DNA of 64,000 nt from positions 77,568,367 to 77,632,366 of the forward strand of contig NC_084760.1 in NCBI RefSeq assembly GCF_028858725.1, read 5' to 3'. The notes beneath the pieces were generated by a model. That model saw only the letters and a list, made by a program, of their open reading frames with translations, was not told the origin of the DNA and made no database searches. The position numbers and the translations under genes were made by a program. This stretch comes from Colius striatus (lineage: Eukaryota > Chordata > Aves > Coliiformes > Coliidae). Shown piece by piece: positions 23,330-36,000 of this stretch; within the stretch, counting starts at the first letter, position 1, and the number at the start of each line of letters is the position of its first letter.

Positions 23330-24094
23330 TCAGCTTGTGAAGTGTCTTCCTTGTCCAAAGCCAGACTGATTATACTGATAACCTCCATGCTGGAAGTGCT
23401 GCTCAAACTGCCCTCCTTGATTGAAGTTCTGTCCACCTCTGCCTCCCCAGCCTCCTCCCTGACCTCCGCGGCCACCACGACCGCCACGGCCCCCCCTCCC
23501 TCCTCCACGCCCACCCCCTCGGTCACCGTGGGACCCACCGTCTTGGTATCTGTTGTCCTGCTGGTAGCCACCACCACCTCCCCCTTGGTAGCCACTTCCT
23601 GAATATAAAGACGACTGGTAGCCACCATAGCCTCCTCCTTGGTAGCCGCCGCCGCCACCACCACCATGGTAGCCACCCGTTTGAAAACCTCCATCTCTGT
23701 AGTTGCTCTCCCTGTAGCTGCCATCCTGGTAGCCACCACCTCCGCCATCTGTCCAGCCTCCTTGAAGCTTGTTTCCTCTTCCGCCTCCTCTGCCACCATG
23801 ATCGTAACCACCACGTCCTCCTCCTCGTCCTCCTCGATCATGGCTCCCTTGTTCATGACCTCCTCGCCCTCCATACGATGAGTCATAGCCTCCTCTTCCT
23901 CCTCGGTCGTGACCCCCGTGGTCATAACCTCCTCGCCCTCCGTACGAGGACTCGTAGCCGCCTCTTCCTCCTCTGCCGCCGCCACCTTGCTGCGAACCAC
24001 CCTCAGGTCTCTTCTGCCACGGTGGCATCTCGGGCGGTGGCGGTTCAATTTCATTGGGCCGTCCCCCTCTGTCAGGCACTCTGCCCATCAGCAC
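23330..24094 (-). CDS. FAM98A: FAM98A exon 8: RGG/RG-rich C-terminal domain
   Basis: Acceptor CCCCGTGCAG, stop at 23330-23332. Encodes VLMGRVPDRGGRPNEIEPPP then about 230 residues dominated by Gly, Arg, Tyr and Ser: GRGG repeats, GGYQ/GGGGGYQ repeats and a second GRGGRGGRGG block, ending GFGQGRHFTS. RGG/RG domains bind RNA and are arginine-methylation targets. Two adjacent 23-residue units (23819-23887 and 23888-23956) are near-duplicates. The GGN codons leave long open frames in the other minus-strand frame, which I treat as shadow. Confidence 0.96.
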   Translation of the reverse strand: MLMGRVPDRGGRPNEIEPPPPEMPPWQKRPEGGSQQGGGGRGGRGGYESSYGGRGGYDHGGHDRGGRGGYDSSYGGRGGHEQGSHDRGGRGGGRGGYDHGGRGGGRGNKLQGGWTDGGGGGYQDGSYRESNYRDGGFQTGGYHGGGGGGGYQGGGYGGYQSSLYSGSGYQGGGGGGYQQDNRYQDGGSHGDRGGGRGGGRGGRGGRGGRGGQGGGWGGRGGQNFNQGGQFEQHFQHGGYQYNQSGFGQGRHFTS

Positions 24095-27000
24095 CTGCAC
24101 GGGGAAAGGGAGAGCTGCCACAGGACTCAGGACACCTCAGGAAAGGGTGGCATTTACTGACATACAAACAGCACAAGGGTTTTCACATCCAGAGGACTTC
24201 AGCAAGGCAAGCTTCTCTAAAACTACACACCTGCCTACAATCTCTTATTTACAGGGATCTGACTTGTGAGATCATTGGCTTCGTGACCTTAATGTTCTGT
24301 TTGCACAGAGCAGAAATACAGTTACTATGTAGGTGTTATTTTAGACACAGTGACAGAAACAGGTAGCAGCACTGTAACGTCATCAGTGATTCTGATACGA
24401 CTGAGCAGGTCTACTCCCATTGAAAGTAATCCAAAAATATTTCAGCAATTTTTTTACTGCCTCTAAGAAGTGACACTCTGAACCTACTCAGTTCCTATGA
24501 TGCAGTGATGCATAAGAAATAGAATGGTAGGGTTGGAATGGACCTTTAGAGATCATCTAGTCCAACCCCCCTGCAGAAGCAGGGTCACCTAGATCAGGTC
24601 ACATAGGAACATGTCCAGGTGGGTCTTGAAGACCTCCAAGGAAGGAGACTCCACAACCCCTCTGGGCAGCCTGTGCCAGGGCTCCCTCACCTGAACAGTG
24701 AAATAGTTTTTTCTTATATTTAAGTGGAACTTTTTGTGTTCCAGCTTCATCCCATTACCCCTTGTCCTGTTACTATCTACTATAGAAAAAAGGGATGCCC
24801 CAACCCCCTGACACCCACCCTTTAGATATTTATAAATGTCAATAATAATCCAGAGTATATAAACACCAAGTTTCTTATTTAATTCCAGATTCCACTTCCA
24901 ATCCTAAAATAAGTAGGATTTATTACTAGGTTCCAATTACCTCACTATTTGTAACAGAACAAGCCATTGGCCAGCTAAGGTACCTTATTAATGGCACATG
25001 CAGTCTTCTCTCGGATGGACCCACTGCTCGTTCTCATAATTTTTGATAGATCCTGCCGAGCTGCCAAGAGGTTTGCAATGGAAATAGTGCACTTAGTAGA
25101 CAAGAGGGCACGTTTTGGCTGGTAGACTTTAGCCAGTTTTTCTGTCTGACTCTGTTGGAGAGAAGAAAACCAAAATCCAGTCAGTTAAAGTAATAGGAAT
25201 GCAATAGGATATCTCACCAAAAGAATCAAGACACTGAAGAACGAGACACCATTGCGAATAGGATCAAAATGAATACAAAAACAGGGAGAACCACTTTATA
25301 ACCAAGAATCACTGCAACAAAACCAGCATTTGTCAAATTAATTTTTTAAGTGATATAGGAAACACTTTTCTGACTGAACTGCAAAGACACTGACCTTCTG
25401 ACAACGTTAACGATATATACATTCAGACCATATCACTAGCAGGCAGTCAGACATGCTATAGAAGTATGTCATACAGTTACATGCATTACTGGTAACGTCT
25501 AAAATACAATGAAACATGTCTGTGTCCAGCCTCCAGACCTCCTTCTGCATATGCCTCCTGACCCACACCCATTCCAGTGTTAGACCAGCAGAAAAAGGCT
25601 GACTTAACTCTTGCACACTCCTCTTTGTGGTCAGCTTCTTCAAAGATAAACCATCAAGAGGTACTGGCAGAACTAAAGCTCTCAAGTGCTTCTTCTAATT
25701 CAGTCCTTTGTCTCATCTACCTAGTGCTCAAGCTAGAAATTAAATCCTAAGCGTCAACTTTGCCTTATATGTGTTCTCTCTTCTTCTACTGCCTTTTGAC
25801 ATTAACCACATTGGCTTTTATGAACACCTCCAAAGTATGAGAGTGCCTGACAGACACAACAGAAACCTGTGCTACCGGCCTGAGTAGCATCAGCCATGAC
25901 TTACATCTACCTTAGTTACTGACAGAGTGTACTGTGTGATGTTTGTATGCTGACAAAAGGGCTGCTTTTTTGTCTGGACCCCAGGTGACAGCACTGCTGA
26001 CAGGAAAAACAGATTTTCCCAAAAATCTCTTGACAGGGCAAGAACTTGGGAGCAGATTTTAAAATCCTAAAACACTATTTTTCATCTAAAAGCAGAAAAC
26101 TGGAACTGAGAAGACCTGAAGGTATGTAGTTCCAAGTGACACAGTGGTATGTTTTTAAAACCTAAAGCTTCTACTTTTATATTACAAGTTGAACAAGTTT
26201 GATTCAAAATGAAGGAAGTCATACATGTCATTTACCTGATGCTGGCTAAAGACAGAAGCAGCAACACTACTCACTAGAGCAGTAGTTTGTTTTTCCCTGG
26301 CACGTTTGACTGACCACAGCATTTTGGTGCTTTTACCTTTTTTACCTTTTATGTTAAATTTGACGTTTTTGAACTTAAAACCCCTTTAATGAAAGCAGAA
26401 AGACCAGCAAAAACTTTATAGTCTATCTGGAGAACAACTACTTAGTTATACTAGTGTGTTCTGATACTTTTCAGATTTCAGTATTTAAGAAGAAAAAGTT
26501 ACCATCATGTATTAAGGTACTGCTAAAAGTTACCATAGGAACAACCTGTATGGCATGTCTAGAATACTAGAGCCATGTAATTTCACATCATTATGGCCCT
26601 AAGACATTTCCAGTCGCATTTCAATAGATATAAGTGCATATACACAATTTTGGGTTTCGTGAAAGGATTTCAAGGAGTCAAGTTAAAAACACCTGAGAAT
26701 TATCCTAGAAAGAAAGCAAACAAACATGGATTTGGAAGCCAAAGCTGTAAACACAATTAGAAGCTTTCAATCTAACCCATACTTTGCATATTTTCATTCA
26801 CTATTAACAAACAGATAGTTCTTTAGTCATCCACTAAAGAAACCTGAAGAATGATAGGTTTAAGAGACAGCACACCAGTGGAAGTCCTACTCGGGTGAGG
26901 AAAGAGAAAAGAGGAGAGGTCACAGTTTATGATTAAATTACAGCTGCTTTTTTAATAAAGCATTTATCAAGAATGAACACTTGACAATTCATGTGTCACA

Positions 27001-30000
27001 GTTTAGCACTAGTAACTTGGCCTCAAATACTTCCAGTAGCGCAATTAAGAGCATGTCAGCAAATCTGGTTTAGATATATACTGTTCTTTAGTATCTTTAC
27101 ATCTTGTCATTGCTTTTTCACTACGAAATATAGGAAATAGGGAAACAATCTAATTTCTTTTTCAAAGCAGAATATGCATGGCATAACCACTCAGAGAGAA
27201 CAGATGTCATGTAACAGCTACTTGTGTGGTTCAAATACAAAAGAAAGAGAAAATATTACACTGCCCATGAAGTAAGAACAAGCAAGCAGTGCCTTAGCAG
27301 CTTTTCTCATGTGCATCTGTGCTTGAAGACACACCTGAGTTAAGGAAATCTGATCACAAAAGCACAGAATCTTAAGGGTTGGAAGGGACCTCAAAAGATC
27401 ATCTAGTCCAATGTCCCTGCCAGAGCAGGACCACCTGGAGTAGGTCTCACATGAACTCGTCCAGGTGGGTTTTTAATGTCTCCAGACAAGGAGATTCAAC
27501 AATGCAGCTGGGCAGCCTGTTCCAGTGCTCCATCACCCTCACAGTGAAGAAATTCTTCCTTGTATTTCTTTGGAACCTCTTGTGTTCCAGTTTAGACTCA
27601 TTGCCCCTTGTCCTATCATTGTGGACAGCAGAAAGTTAAGGAGTGGTCAACAGGAAGATGCTTTTCCTATCGCCAGACACGGCACTTAATGGTTCCTGTT
27701 ACAGTACTCTGAACACAAACGGTTGGATCAGTAATCTCTTCTTGCTATTTTTCTCTCATGGCCCATTTTTCTCTAGTGTATGTTTTCACTTTTGGTGTAT
27801 AGCTACACAGTCTATCTTCTCATTTCACAAAGGGTTTTAAAATCCAACAAATCAGTTTTAAATAGATTTATTTTAGTCATCTCGCCATAAACTTCTTTAG
27901 CAACCCAAACTAAAACCAGACAAGCCCTGTGGTTGTTTCTTACTCACGAAGGATGAAACAATGAAACAGTATTCGAGAGATGCTTATTATAATGCATTAC
28001 CATCTACCAGGACTTCAGGGCAAGTTTGTACCTTAGCTCTGTCTGACCAGCCAAAGGACTGCACTGTAACATCCAAACGTTTGACTAATAGTTTTCTTCG
28101 GACTTCGTATTCGTTGACTATGGCTTGATTAATTGCTTCAATTTTTTCCTGCAACAAAAATTTGCAAACATAACCTATAGATTATTGACAAAATATTTCT
28201 ACTTAAGACAATAAATTACGTGAATGAAGAAAATAACACACGTGGTGATATTAAACCAGGGCTTAATCCCACAATTAACTACCTTGTCAAGTGGGCTCAC
28301 AGCACACTATGCCTGCTGCTGCTACTTCCCTGAAGGCTTCAAAGGCTCTGTTTTCCTCACATTCAGCCCTCTACCGTTTGTAACAGCACAGCTGCCTGCT
28401 TTTCACACGGAGGCAAAAACTGCACACGTCTCTCAACACCCACCAGGACAGAGAAGCAGAAGTGCAAAAATACTACACGCAACAAGCTGAAGGAGATGCG
28501 AGGACATACATAAGTCCTAGGGACAAAGGTATCCTTGCCTTCTTAAAAAAGAGTAAGCTTAAGGACAAAGATAGAGCAAAGACAGAGGACTAAGAGTCAG
28601 TAAGGTATTGTAAGAGGATCTTGATTAAAGCACAGTCGGCACACAGATAAGGCAACAGAGCACCCCACAGGGAAAAGCCCTCACTAGAAACACACCTGGT
28701 AGCAGACGGTGGTCTAGTCAGAGCAACAGCTGACACATGCACCATTAAGATTTATGTGTTGACTGAAGCCTGACTGGAGGATGTGGTGGGACCTGCTTTC
28801 AGCCTCAACAAACACTGAAGGAAAAAGACTGCTGGGAGTAGATGAGCTTCAATCTTAAGCAACAAACACAAGAGAGACTCTCAGTCTTGCAGCAGTAGCC
28901 ATAGCTTTGTGCTGGTGCAGCAGCAGTGTCTAAACCAAGCACCATCCTTAGAAGAGCAGGTAACAAAACCCAGCTGGAGACGACTGTGGCTCTGCTGTCT
29001 GCATGTACAGCCTCCCCCAGCTTCCACCTGTGCACCCACTGGAAAAGAGATTACAGAGGGAGCAGACTACTCCAACAGGAGAAGAGGAAACTATGGGAAA
29101 AGCCACAGGTTAGCTGGGAAGAAGCCACTGGAGGGGATGTGACACCATCTCAGCAAGGCTACATCACGTAGACAGTGTAAGCAGCAGGAGAGGAAGGCTT
29201 AAGCTACTGCACAAGCACGCAGGTCAGCTTTACCACATTAAATCTCCTTTATTTTGGAAAACTTTTGCCTGCATCTGGACATCTAGGCTCATGAGCCTAA
29301 GACCTTACCAGTTGTTGAACATCTACTGCACCAATGTATATGTAAAACACTGCAAGAAACTGACTTTTCTCATCTGTTTCTGAAGATAAGAAAAATCATA
29401 CTGCAACATTATACAGAGAATCAAGACTGATACTTTACATATCCAAAAAAAGAGAAACAGGCTATCATACCTGCAAATACTTACCCAGTGAGCTGGTCCC
29501 AGTTGCTTCTTCAACAAAGGTTTTCCAACATGATTAGGTGGAACCTTTGCTAGAGTTTCCTTCAGCTGTTAGGAGACATATAAAAATATAAGCATTGTCT
29601 AAAATAAAATCAGCTTTTCAAGATTCATGTTACAGGAGAGGCCTTCTGGACAGTCATAGGCATGACAGCAACTTCTAGTAAATAATAAATAAATAAACCT
29701 CTAATAAACAACCTAAAAGTCATCTTCTCTGGGACAGAGAATAAAGCACTTTTTTATTTCTTTTGAAAGTAACTACTTCTATATTTCTGGTAGTGTCAGT
29801 CATAATTATTTAAAAATTAAGAGAAGGGACTATAGAGTAAATCTACAGTTAAAACAGAAAGATTTCATGAGGTACAGCTCCCCTGGAAGACAGAGGGATT
29901 ATTCTATACATCACATTCAGAAAAAAACCCACACTTTTATCAAAAAAGGTGGTATTGAGACTATGTAAACTAAAACACAACCTAGAGAGACTTCTCTCTA

Positions 30001-33000
30001 CAATCAAAAGGAGAAAATTGTCAACATGAAGTTTAACTTGCATTTTAAAAGTGTAGGTACAACTTAGGTTATCTTTCCCATCCCACAATTTTCTGAGGAC
30101 TTTGTAGGGGGAAGGGGGGGAAGAGCTGGAGTAGCATTGACAAAAAAACATGAATCAAAGCAGGCTGGGGTTCTGAAACTTCCCTTTTCCACTGCTGCAA
30201 ATCACATTTTTCAACTTCCTTGGTCATTCACTCCAGCAGCTTATTTAATATACTATGTTAAATCTGGTTTTCCAAAGGTGCTGAGCCCAACTTGTTTAAC
30301 TTGAGATTTTAAAACCAAGTGCTTTCAGAATAGCAGAAGTAGCAGTTCATTCAAGTATCAGTAGTTTTTGGTTGGTTTTTTTTTAATGTGGTAGATCATT
30401 AACAAAGAGAGTTAATTATACAAAGATTCCACTCTGACCTGTACTACGTATGGGCAAAGAAAAAGGCAACTTGATTTTTCGCATGCTAGATCAGAATATT
30501 GCCATTCTAAAACTCACTTTTTAAAACCAAGAAAACTTTAGGGTGATTCCTTGTTCTAACTTTCATCTTACAATCAAGAGTAAAATTTTCACTCTGTTAT
30601 TTAAATTTTCGCTTTTTGCTCGACTTTGTGATGTATTTTCATCGACAATGTGAAATACATTTTTCACTCATTAGTCAGCTTTACTTTCTCCTTCTCAAAT
30701 ACTACCAACACATGAAATGTTTGGACTGTTAGCTATATATGATTTCTAAAAAACTCCATAGGTTAGAAATTCCTCATGTATTTTATTAAGCTATAAGGAC
30801 AGTTCAGAGCTGGTTTTTAGTATAACCACAAACAGAAATAAATCACTGAGATAATATTCATTTAACACTGCAAGACAATGTAAAAGAAAACTCAATCGGT
30901 AAAACATAACACAACTGCTGGAATAAAAATATTGTTATTTGCTCTGTATTTTTGAAGTGTCTTTCACTAGTAAAGCTTGCTAGCACTGTGCATGGTTATG
31001 AGTACTATCTACCTTTTGTAGAAAACAGAAACACAGATTTCTTATGTATCTAACTCTTTAATGCCCATGACAATACCAAAACCAAAAACCAAACTGCTTC
31101 CGTCTACATCTTGGGTTTCTGCTGGAACACCATCCTTCTCTTCTTAAACAGGCCAACATAAACTCATTTCTTGCAAAGAAATGAAGCACTGCTTGCATTT
31201 GTTTAAGTACAATGCAACTAATAGGTTAGTAAAAAAACCTCTGAAAGTACTTGGCAAAACTTTGTAACCATATCTGCTCTTTAAAGTTCACGAAGGTTCT
31301 CTCCTGCCGTTCTGCTCTCCCCTATCCTGAAAGTTACAGTTATATTAAAAACTTGATTTTTTCTGTCTGCTACCTTTAGTCTGTGCACTGGATAGTCCAT
31401 TCCACTCTGTTTCTCTGCTTTATGAAAATTACTCAAATGAAATTAAGTTCCTTTAAAAAAAACCACCACAAGAACCTGAAGAACACACATATGTAAAGGA
31501 ACAAAAATAAATGGAACCACAACTGATGAAGCCTCAGGGAGAAGATGTAAACTTGACTTCATTTACATCACCTTTTAACCTAAACACTTAAAACAGTATG
31601 TTCCTGTAGAAATTTGTTTAGGTGCATTCCTTGGAATATGTTTCTCCTTAACATTCTTCCTGAGGCCTAAGCTCAGCATTTTGCACATCCTCTGCAAGAG
31701 TATGGCATTAAAACCTATAGCTGAGTAAGAAATACCTCACCCCAGAGGGCACTGACAGCTGTAGTCCCTGATCTTGTGCCTTGGCATGGAAAAAGCCTTT
31801 AAATTAATTTTAAGAGCCCTGACTTTCAGCATACTCAGTAAATCACATTAACTCTCCTTCACAATTCAAACACCACAGTATCACAAGATTCCTTAGTAGC
31901 AGAAGTATTTTCCATCAAAACAGAACCATCATAAATATTCTAGTTTTGTTTCTTTGGATCTTACTTTTTTCTCAATTCCACTGAAGAACTGGAACATCGT
32001 TATGTTGGCTGGAGGCTTGGACATGCCTAAAGCAATACATATGCCTTTTAGCTCCTGAAAGACTTCACTGCCACCTCCTTCCTGTGCTTTTTTAGGAGGG
32101 GCATTCACACACAGCATTCTGGCAGCTTCCAGTTCTGAGATGAGGTATGCTGGGGTAAGAAAAATTAGATTTCAGCATCAGATAGAGTCAAATCATTTCA
32201 GAACCAGTGAGAACTCAGGTGCTTACAACCAACAAATGTGCAAATGGACTATTTTAGAAAGAGTGGCGGCTTTAACTTCGCTATCCACAGAACACTCATA
32301 TTTCTAATAATCACTGATCCCAGTGCTAGAAACACAACAGACGGGTGAAAAGTTCAGTACAACCAATTACAGACTGGAAATACCCCTATGCTTCTGACAG
32401 GTATTAATCACAGAGTTCAACAGAGCACAGCTCTTTTCCTTTAGGCTTTGCCCAGCAAAGACAGGAGGACACAGAAACAAGCAGGATCAGGGTCTGGAAC
32501 ACGCACTTTAAGCTAGACAAGCAAGTACTCCATCAGGCTCCAGGAAACCCAGCAAGAAAATGAGTAGAGAGAAGTGATGTGTCGGATGAGTCTCCTCTTC
32601 TTCCCCAAGGAAGATGCAGAGCGGAAAAATAATCCCATTTTTAAAAAGAACTACTATTGCAAATTCAGGTTTCTAACAATTCCACATAGAAAGGCAGTGA
32701 TGGATGAAACAGAAGCTAGAATGTCTGTAGTGTTCTTTAGTATCATAACTGCAAGAGTCTCCCATCAGGCATTCCATGCCTTTATCAAACAAATAAAAAG
32801 TAAATCATAATTTCTGAACACAGTATACACAAAAATTTCAGCATTAGGCATCAGTTACAGGGATATAAATTTAGTCCATGGCCTTTGCCTGCAATTGTCA
32901 CTTCACAGTCTCATCTGAAAACAAAATGCATAGGTTTAACAATATTTTTATCATTAATCATACTGCTGACCATAACTGAAACATAAACTTCTAAAAAGAA

Positions 33001-36000
33001 AGATTACAAAATAGATACTACACTGATAAAGACATAGGCAGAGAAGTAAACCCATGACTATACCAAAGTAGCCCACAATCTATAAAATTGGGACTGATCA
33101 GTAGGTAAGAAAAGAAAAAGCATTTCAATGATCTCTAGATTTTCTTCTAGATGTCTAGAATGTCTTTTGCTAAAGACACGGAACACCTTATAAAATTGTT
33201 AACATATGTAAAGCAGTGAAGAATCGTTTGTAAATTCTTTCAATGGTACTTTATACAGATTTTTGCTTATATCCAACTTTCAATTATTTACACCCTGTTA
33301 GGACCCCCCGAAAAAGAAACTAGCAGAACCAAGAAATCGCATTCAAGCTACCTTCAGCCTCCTCTGGCAAAGACTTTTAGTCTGTCACTGTAAGACACAA
33401 ATGCTCTCCAGATACTGATTCTTTTCTGTAGGCCTTTTCTGAACCAGCCTGAGACTCCTGTGCTTTTTTATTTTTGCAGATGCCAGTACTTAATACTGTA
33501 TCCTAGTGATGCTGCAGAACACAACAATCTCAACTCCTTGCATTTATTGGGTGCTTTCCTCTCCCAGCAATACTGCTACATCTTCCAATTGATATCAACT
33601 ACACTGTGTTTCATTAAAACATGAACTACCCTGGTGTTCCATTGATGATGGTTATTTTATTCCTCCTGAAAACATCTGGTTTTACAGCTCACATACAACA
33701 GCATACCTACTAAGTTCACTTAATGTAAGCAAAAAAAAGCTATGTAACTATCATGGTACCCAGAAAAGGTGTTTGGCATCTATTTTGATTTTACATTTAA
33801 CAGTAAATACATATTCCTGCCAGGTGGGATACCAGAGTTCAGCTTCTGAACATGGCCTTATGTTATCAAAAGGCACATCACAAAGGACCTCTGTCTGTCA
33901 CTGAGTCACAGACAAGCCAAATGTACTGAATTACCTGGCTTACAGGGAATGAGCTGAAGGGCAGATTGTGCTACAAAATATTTTCAATCCAATAACTACA
34001 TCACCTCATCTGATATTTCTGAACATACTATCAAAACAAATATACATTAAGTCTTACTGTTCATTTCTCTCCTACTGATGAAATACAGAAACCTACTGAG
34101 GAATTCATTTCTTACATCTCAGCTGAGAACAGAACTGAGTTTCTGGTTTGAAAAGTTAAAGAACCAGCACTGAGGAAGCAAATAAAACATTACTTTTAAA
34201 TCTGATGTTGAATTCAACATAAATTAGATGAGAACTTCTAACTCAACACCACAAGCTTTTCCTAAATTTAAGTACTATTTCTTCCCCTGTAACATTTCCT
34301 AAGCAGGCATGAAACCAATTTAGGTACTGAGAACTGCTGGGTGGGAAAGTAAAGCAAAGACATCACCGTTACTACTGTTGATTTCTTTCCAATCAACAGA
34401 GAGCAAAGTGGAAGCTATTTACTAAGGAAAATGATCAACAGAACTGGGAGCTGGGATAACATATTTTCTTGTTTTCACAACAATTACAGCTGTTGTCACA
34501 ATGTAGGAAAAAAATGCAAGTCTTATTGCACCTTCCAAATCATCATGGTGCAGGCTCCACAATGATGCTGCATCTGATGTTAGTGGTCATTTTTACAACC
34601 CTTCTAAACAAAGTTCAGTGGCTAAATCCTGACAGAAGTCTTCAAATTATTCCCTCTTCAGAGTACTTTTTCAGAAGTAGTAGGTCCAGCTTTTTGCTTG
34701 TGAATGTGAAAAAGATTAATATCTGGAATATTATACACTGGCTATAGAGCGATTGGTAAGTTTGAGACCCAAAAGTTTAACATTATGACTCTGTAAATTA
34801 CAGGGAGATGTAACTCATTTTAGGCAAGTGTTTTTATACATTATGATAAACAAAACAGTATTTCACTAAGAGTAAGAAACAATACTGGGATTCTTGCATA
34901 AAACCAGATTTGCTTGCAAGCACCCTTTTAACTTACTAAGCAGCAAGAGACAGTTCTTTTGATTATGAAGGCGTTTTGTCACATCTCCTGATGTTAACGA
35001 TGCATATGGACAGTTCATTTCAGCCAGCAACCCACTCATTTCCAGCTGAAATCCTTCTGCTTCGTCTGGACCTTAGAAGGAAAAGAATAATAATTTGTAT
35101 ACAGCTAAAAGATATCTCTGTCTATTACTAGAATGAATTAGGTATTTAAAACATACAAATTAAAATGTTGTTTTGCTCCAGCTGCCATTTAACATTAAAA
35201 CTCTGCTTTTAGTGGAAGCCAAATGTTCTTTGGGTTTTTCAAAGACATAGCACAACCTAATTGAAGCCATGATACTTCTCATTATTGTAAAATGATGTTT
35301 TACAGACAGCTTTTCCCAGACAGCCACTAGCAGCTTCTACAATGAAAAGTGACATGAAAAACATCATATGTTTTACAGGGGTATTACTGCTTCTCACTGT
35401 AAACTCACATTTGTCAGTTGATCTTATTTCCCACCAACATCCTTTAAAAATAATTAAGCCACATAAATCAAAGCTTAGACTGATATTTGTGTCAGAAATC
35501 AGTGAAACCGATCTGAATTTGTTACACAAGTTATGCAAAATGTAGCAATTAATGAGAGGTAACGGTTTTTCTTCTTTTGAAAATGGACTTCAACCCAAAA
35601 TGTCTGTTATTTATAAACTCAAGTCACAGAAAATGAAGGCAGGACTTGAAGGTACTACAGATAAAATGTTTCTATCTCTGTGTTTAGAGAATGAAACAGG
35701 TGTTAGAATACTTCCAGACTGTATTTTTATGCAAAACACACAGTAAGTACCTTACACTACTAGAGGACGCCAGATGTGTTACATAGAAAGGGAGTCAAAT
35801 AGACTCAAGGAAGAAAGGATGAACATGTTAAAAACAGAGGGAAAGAGGAAAACAACAGATATTGAGGTGAAGAGCAGCCATCTTTGGCCACTGAGTAGAA
35901 AATTAAACTCATAAAGGCGTTATGAATTAATACATTAGATATTCAAAAGCACAGGTTGTCAAACAAATTTAACAATCTGTAGAATGCCATGACTAGTTGA

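Noticed and set aside
23251-24054. 267-codon open frame overlapping the FAM98A RGG exon in another minus-strand frame
   Set aside because: It arises from GGN/GAN-rich repetitive coding; its product is Glu/Ala/Thr/Val low complexity, and it has no family match or own splice context.
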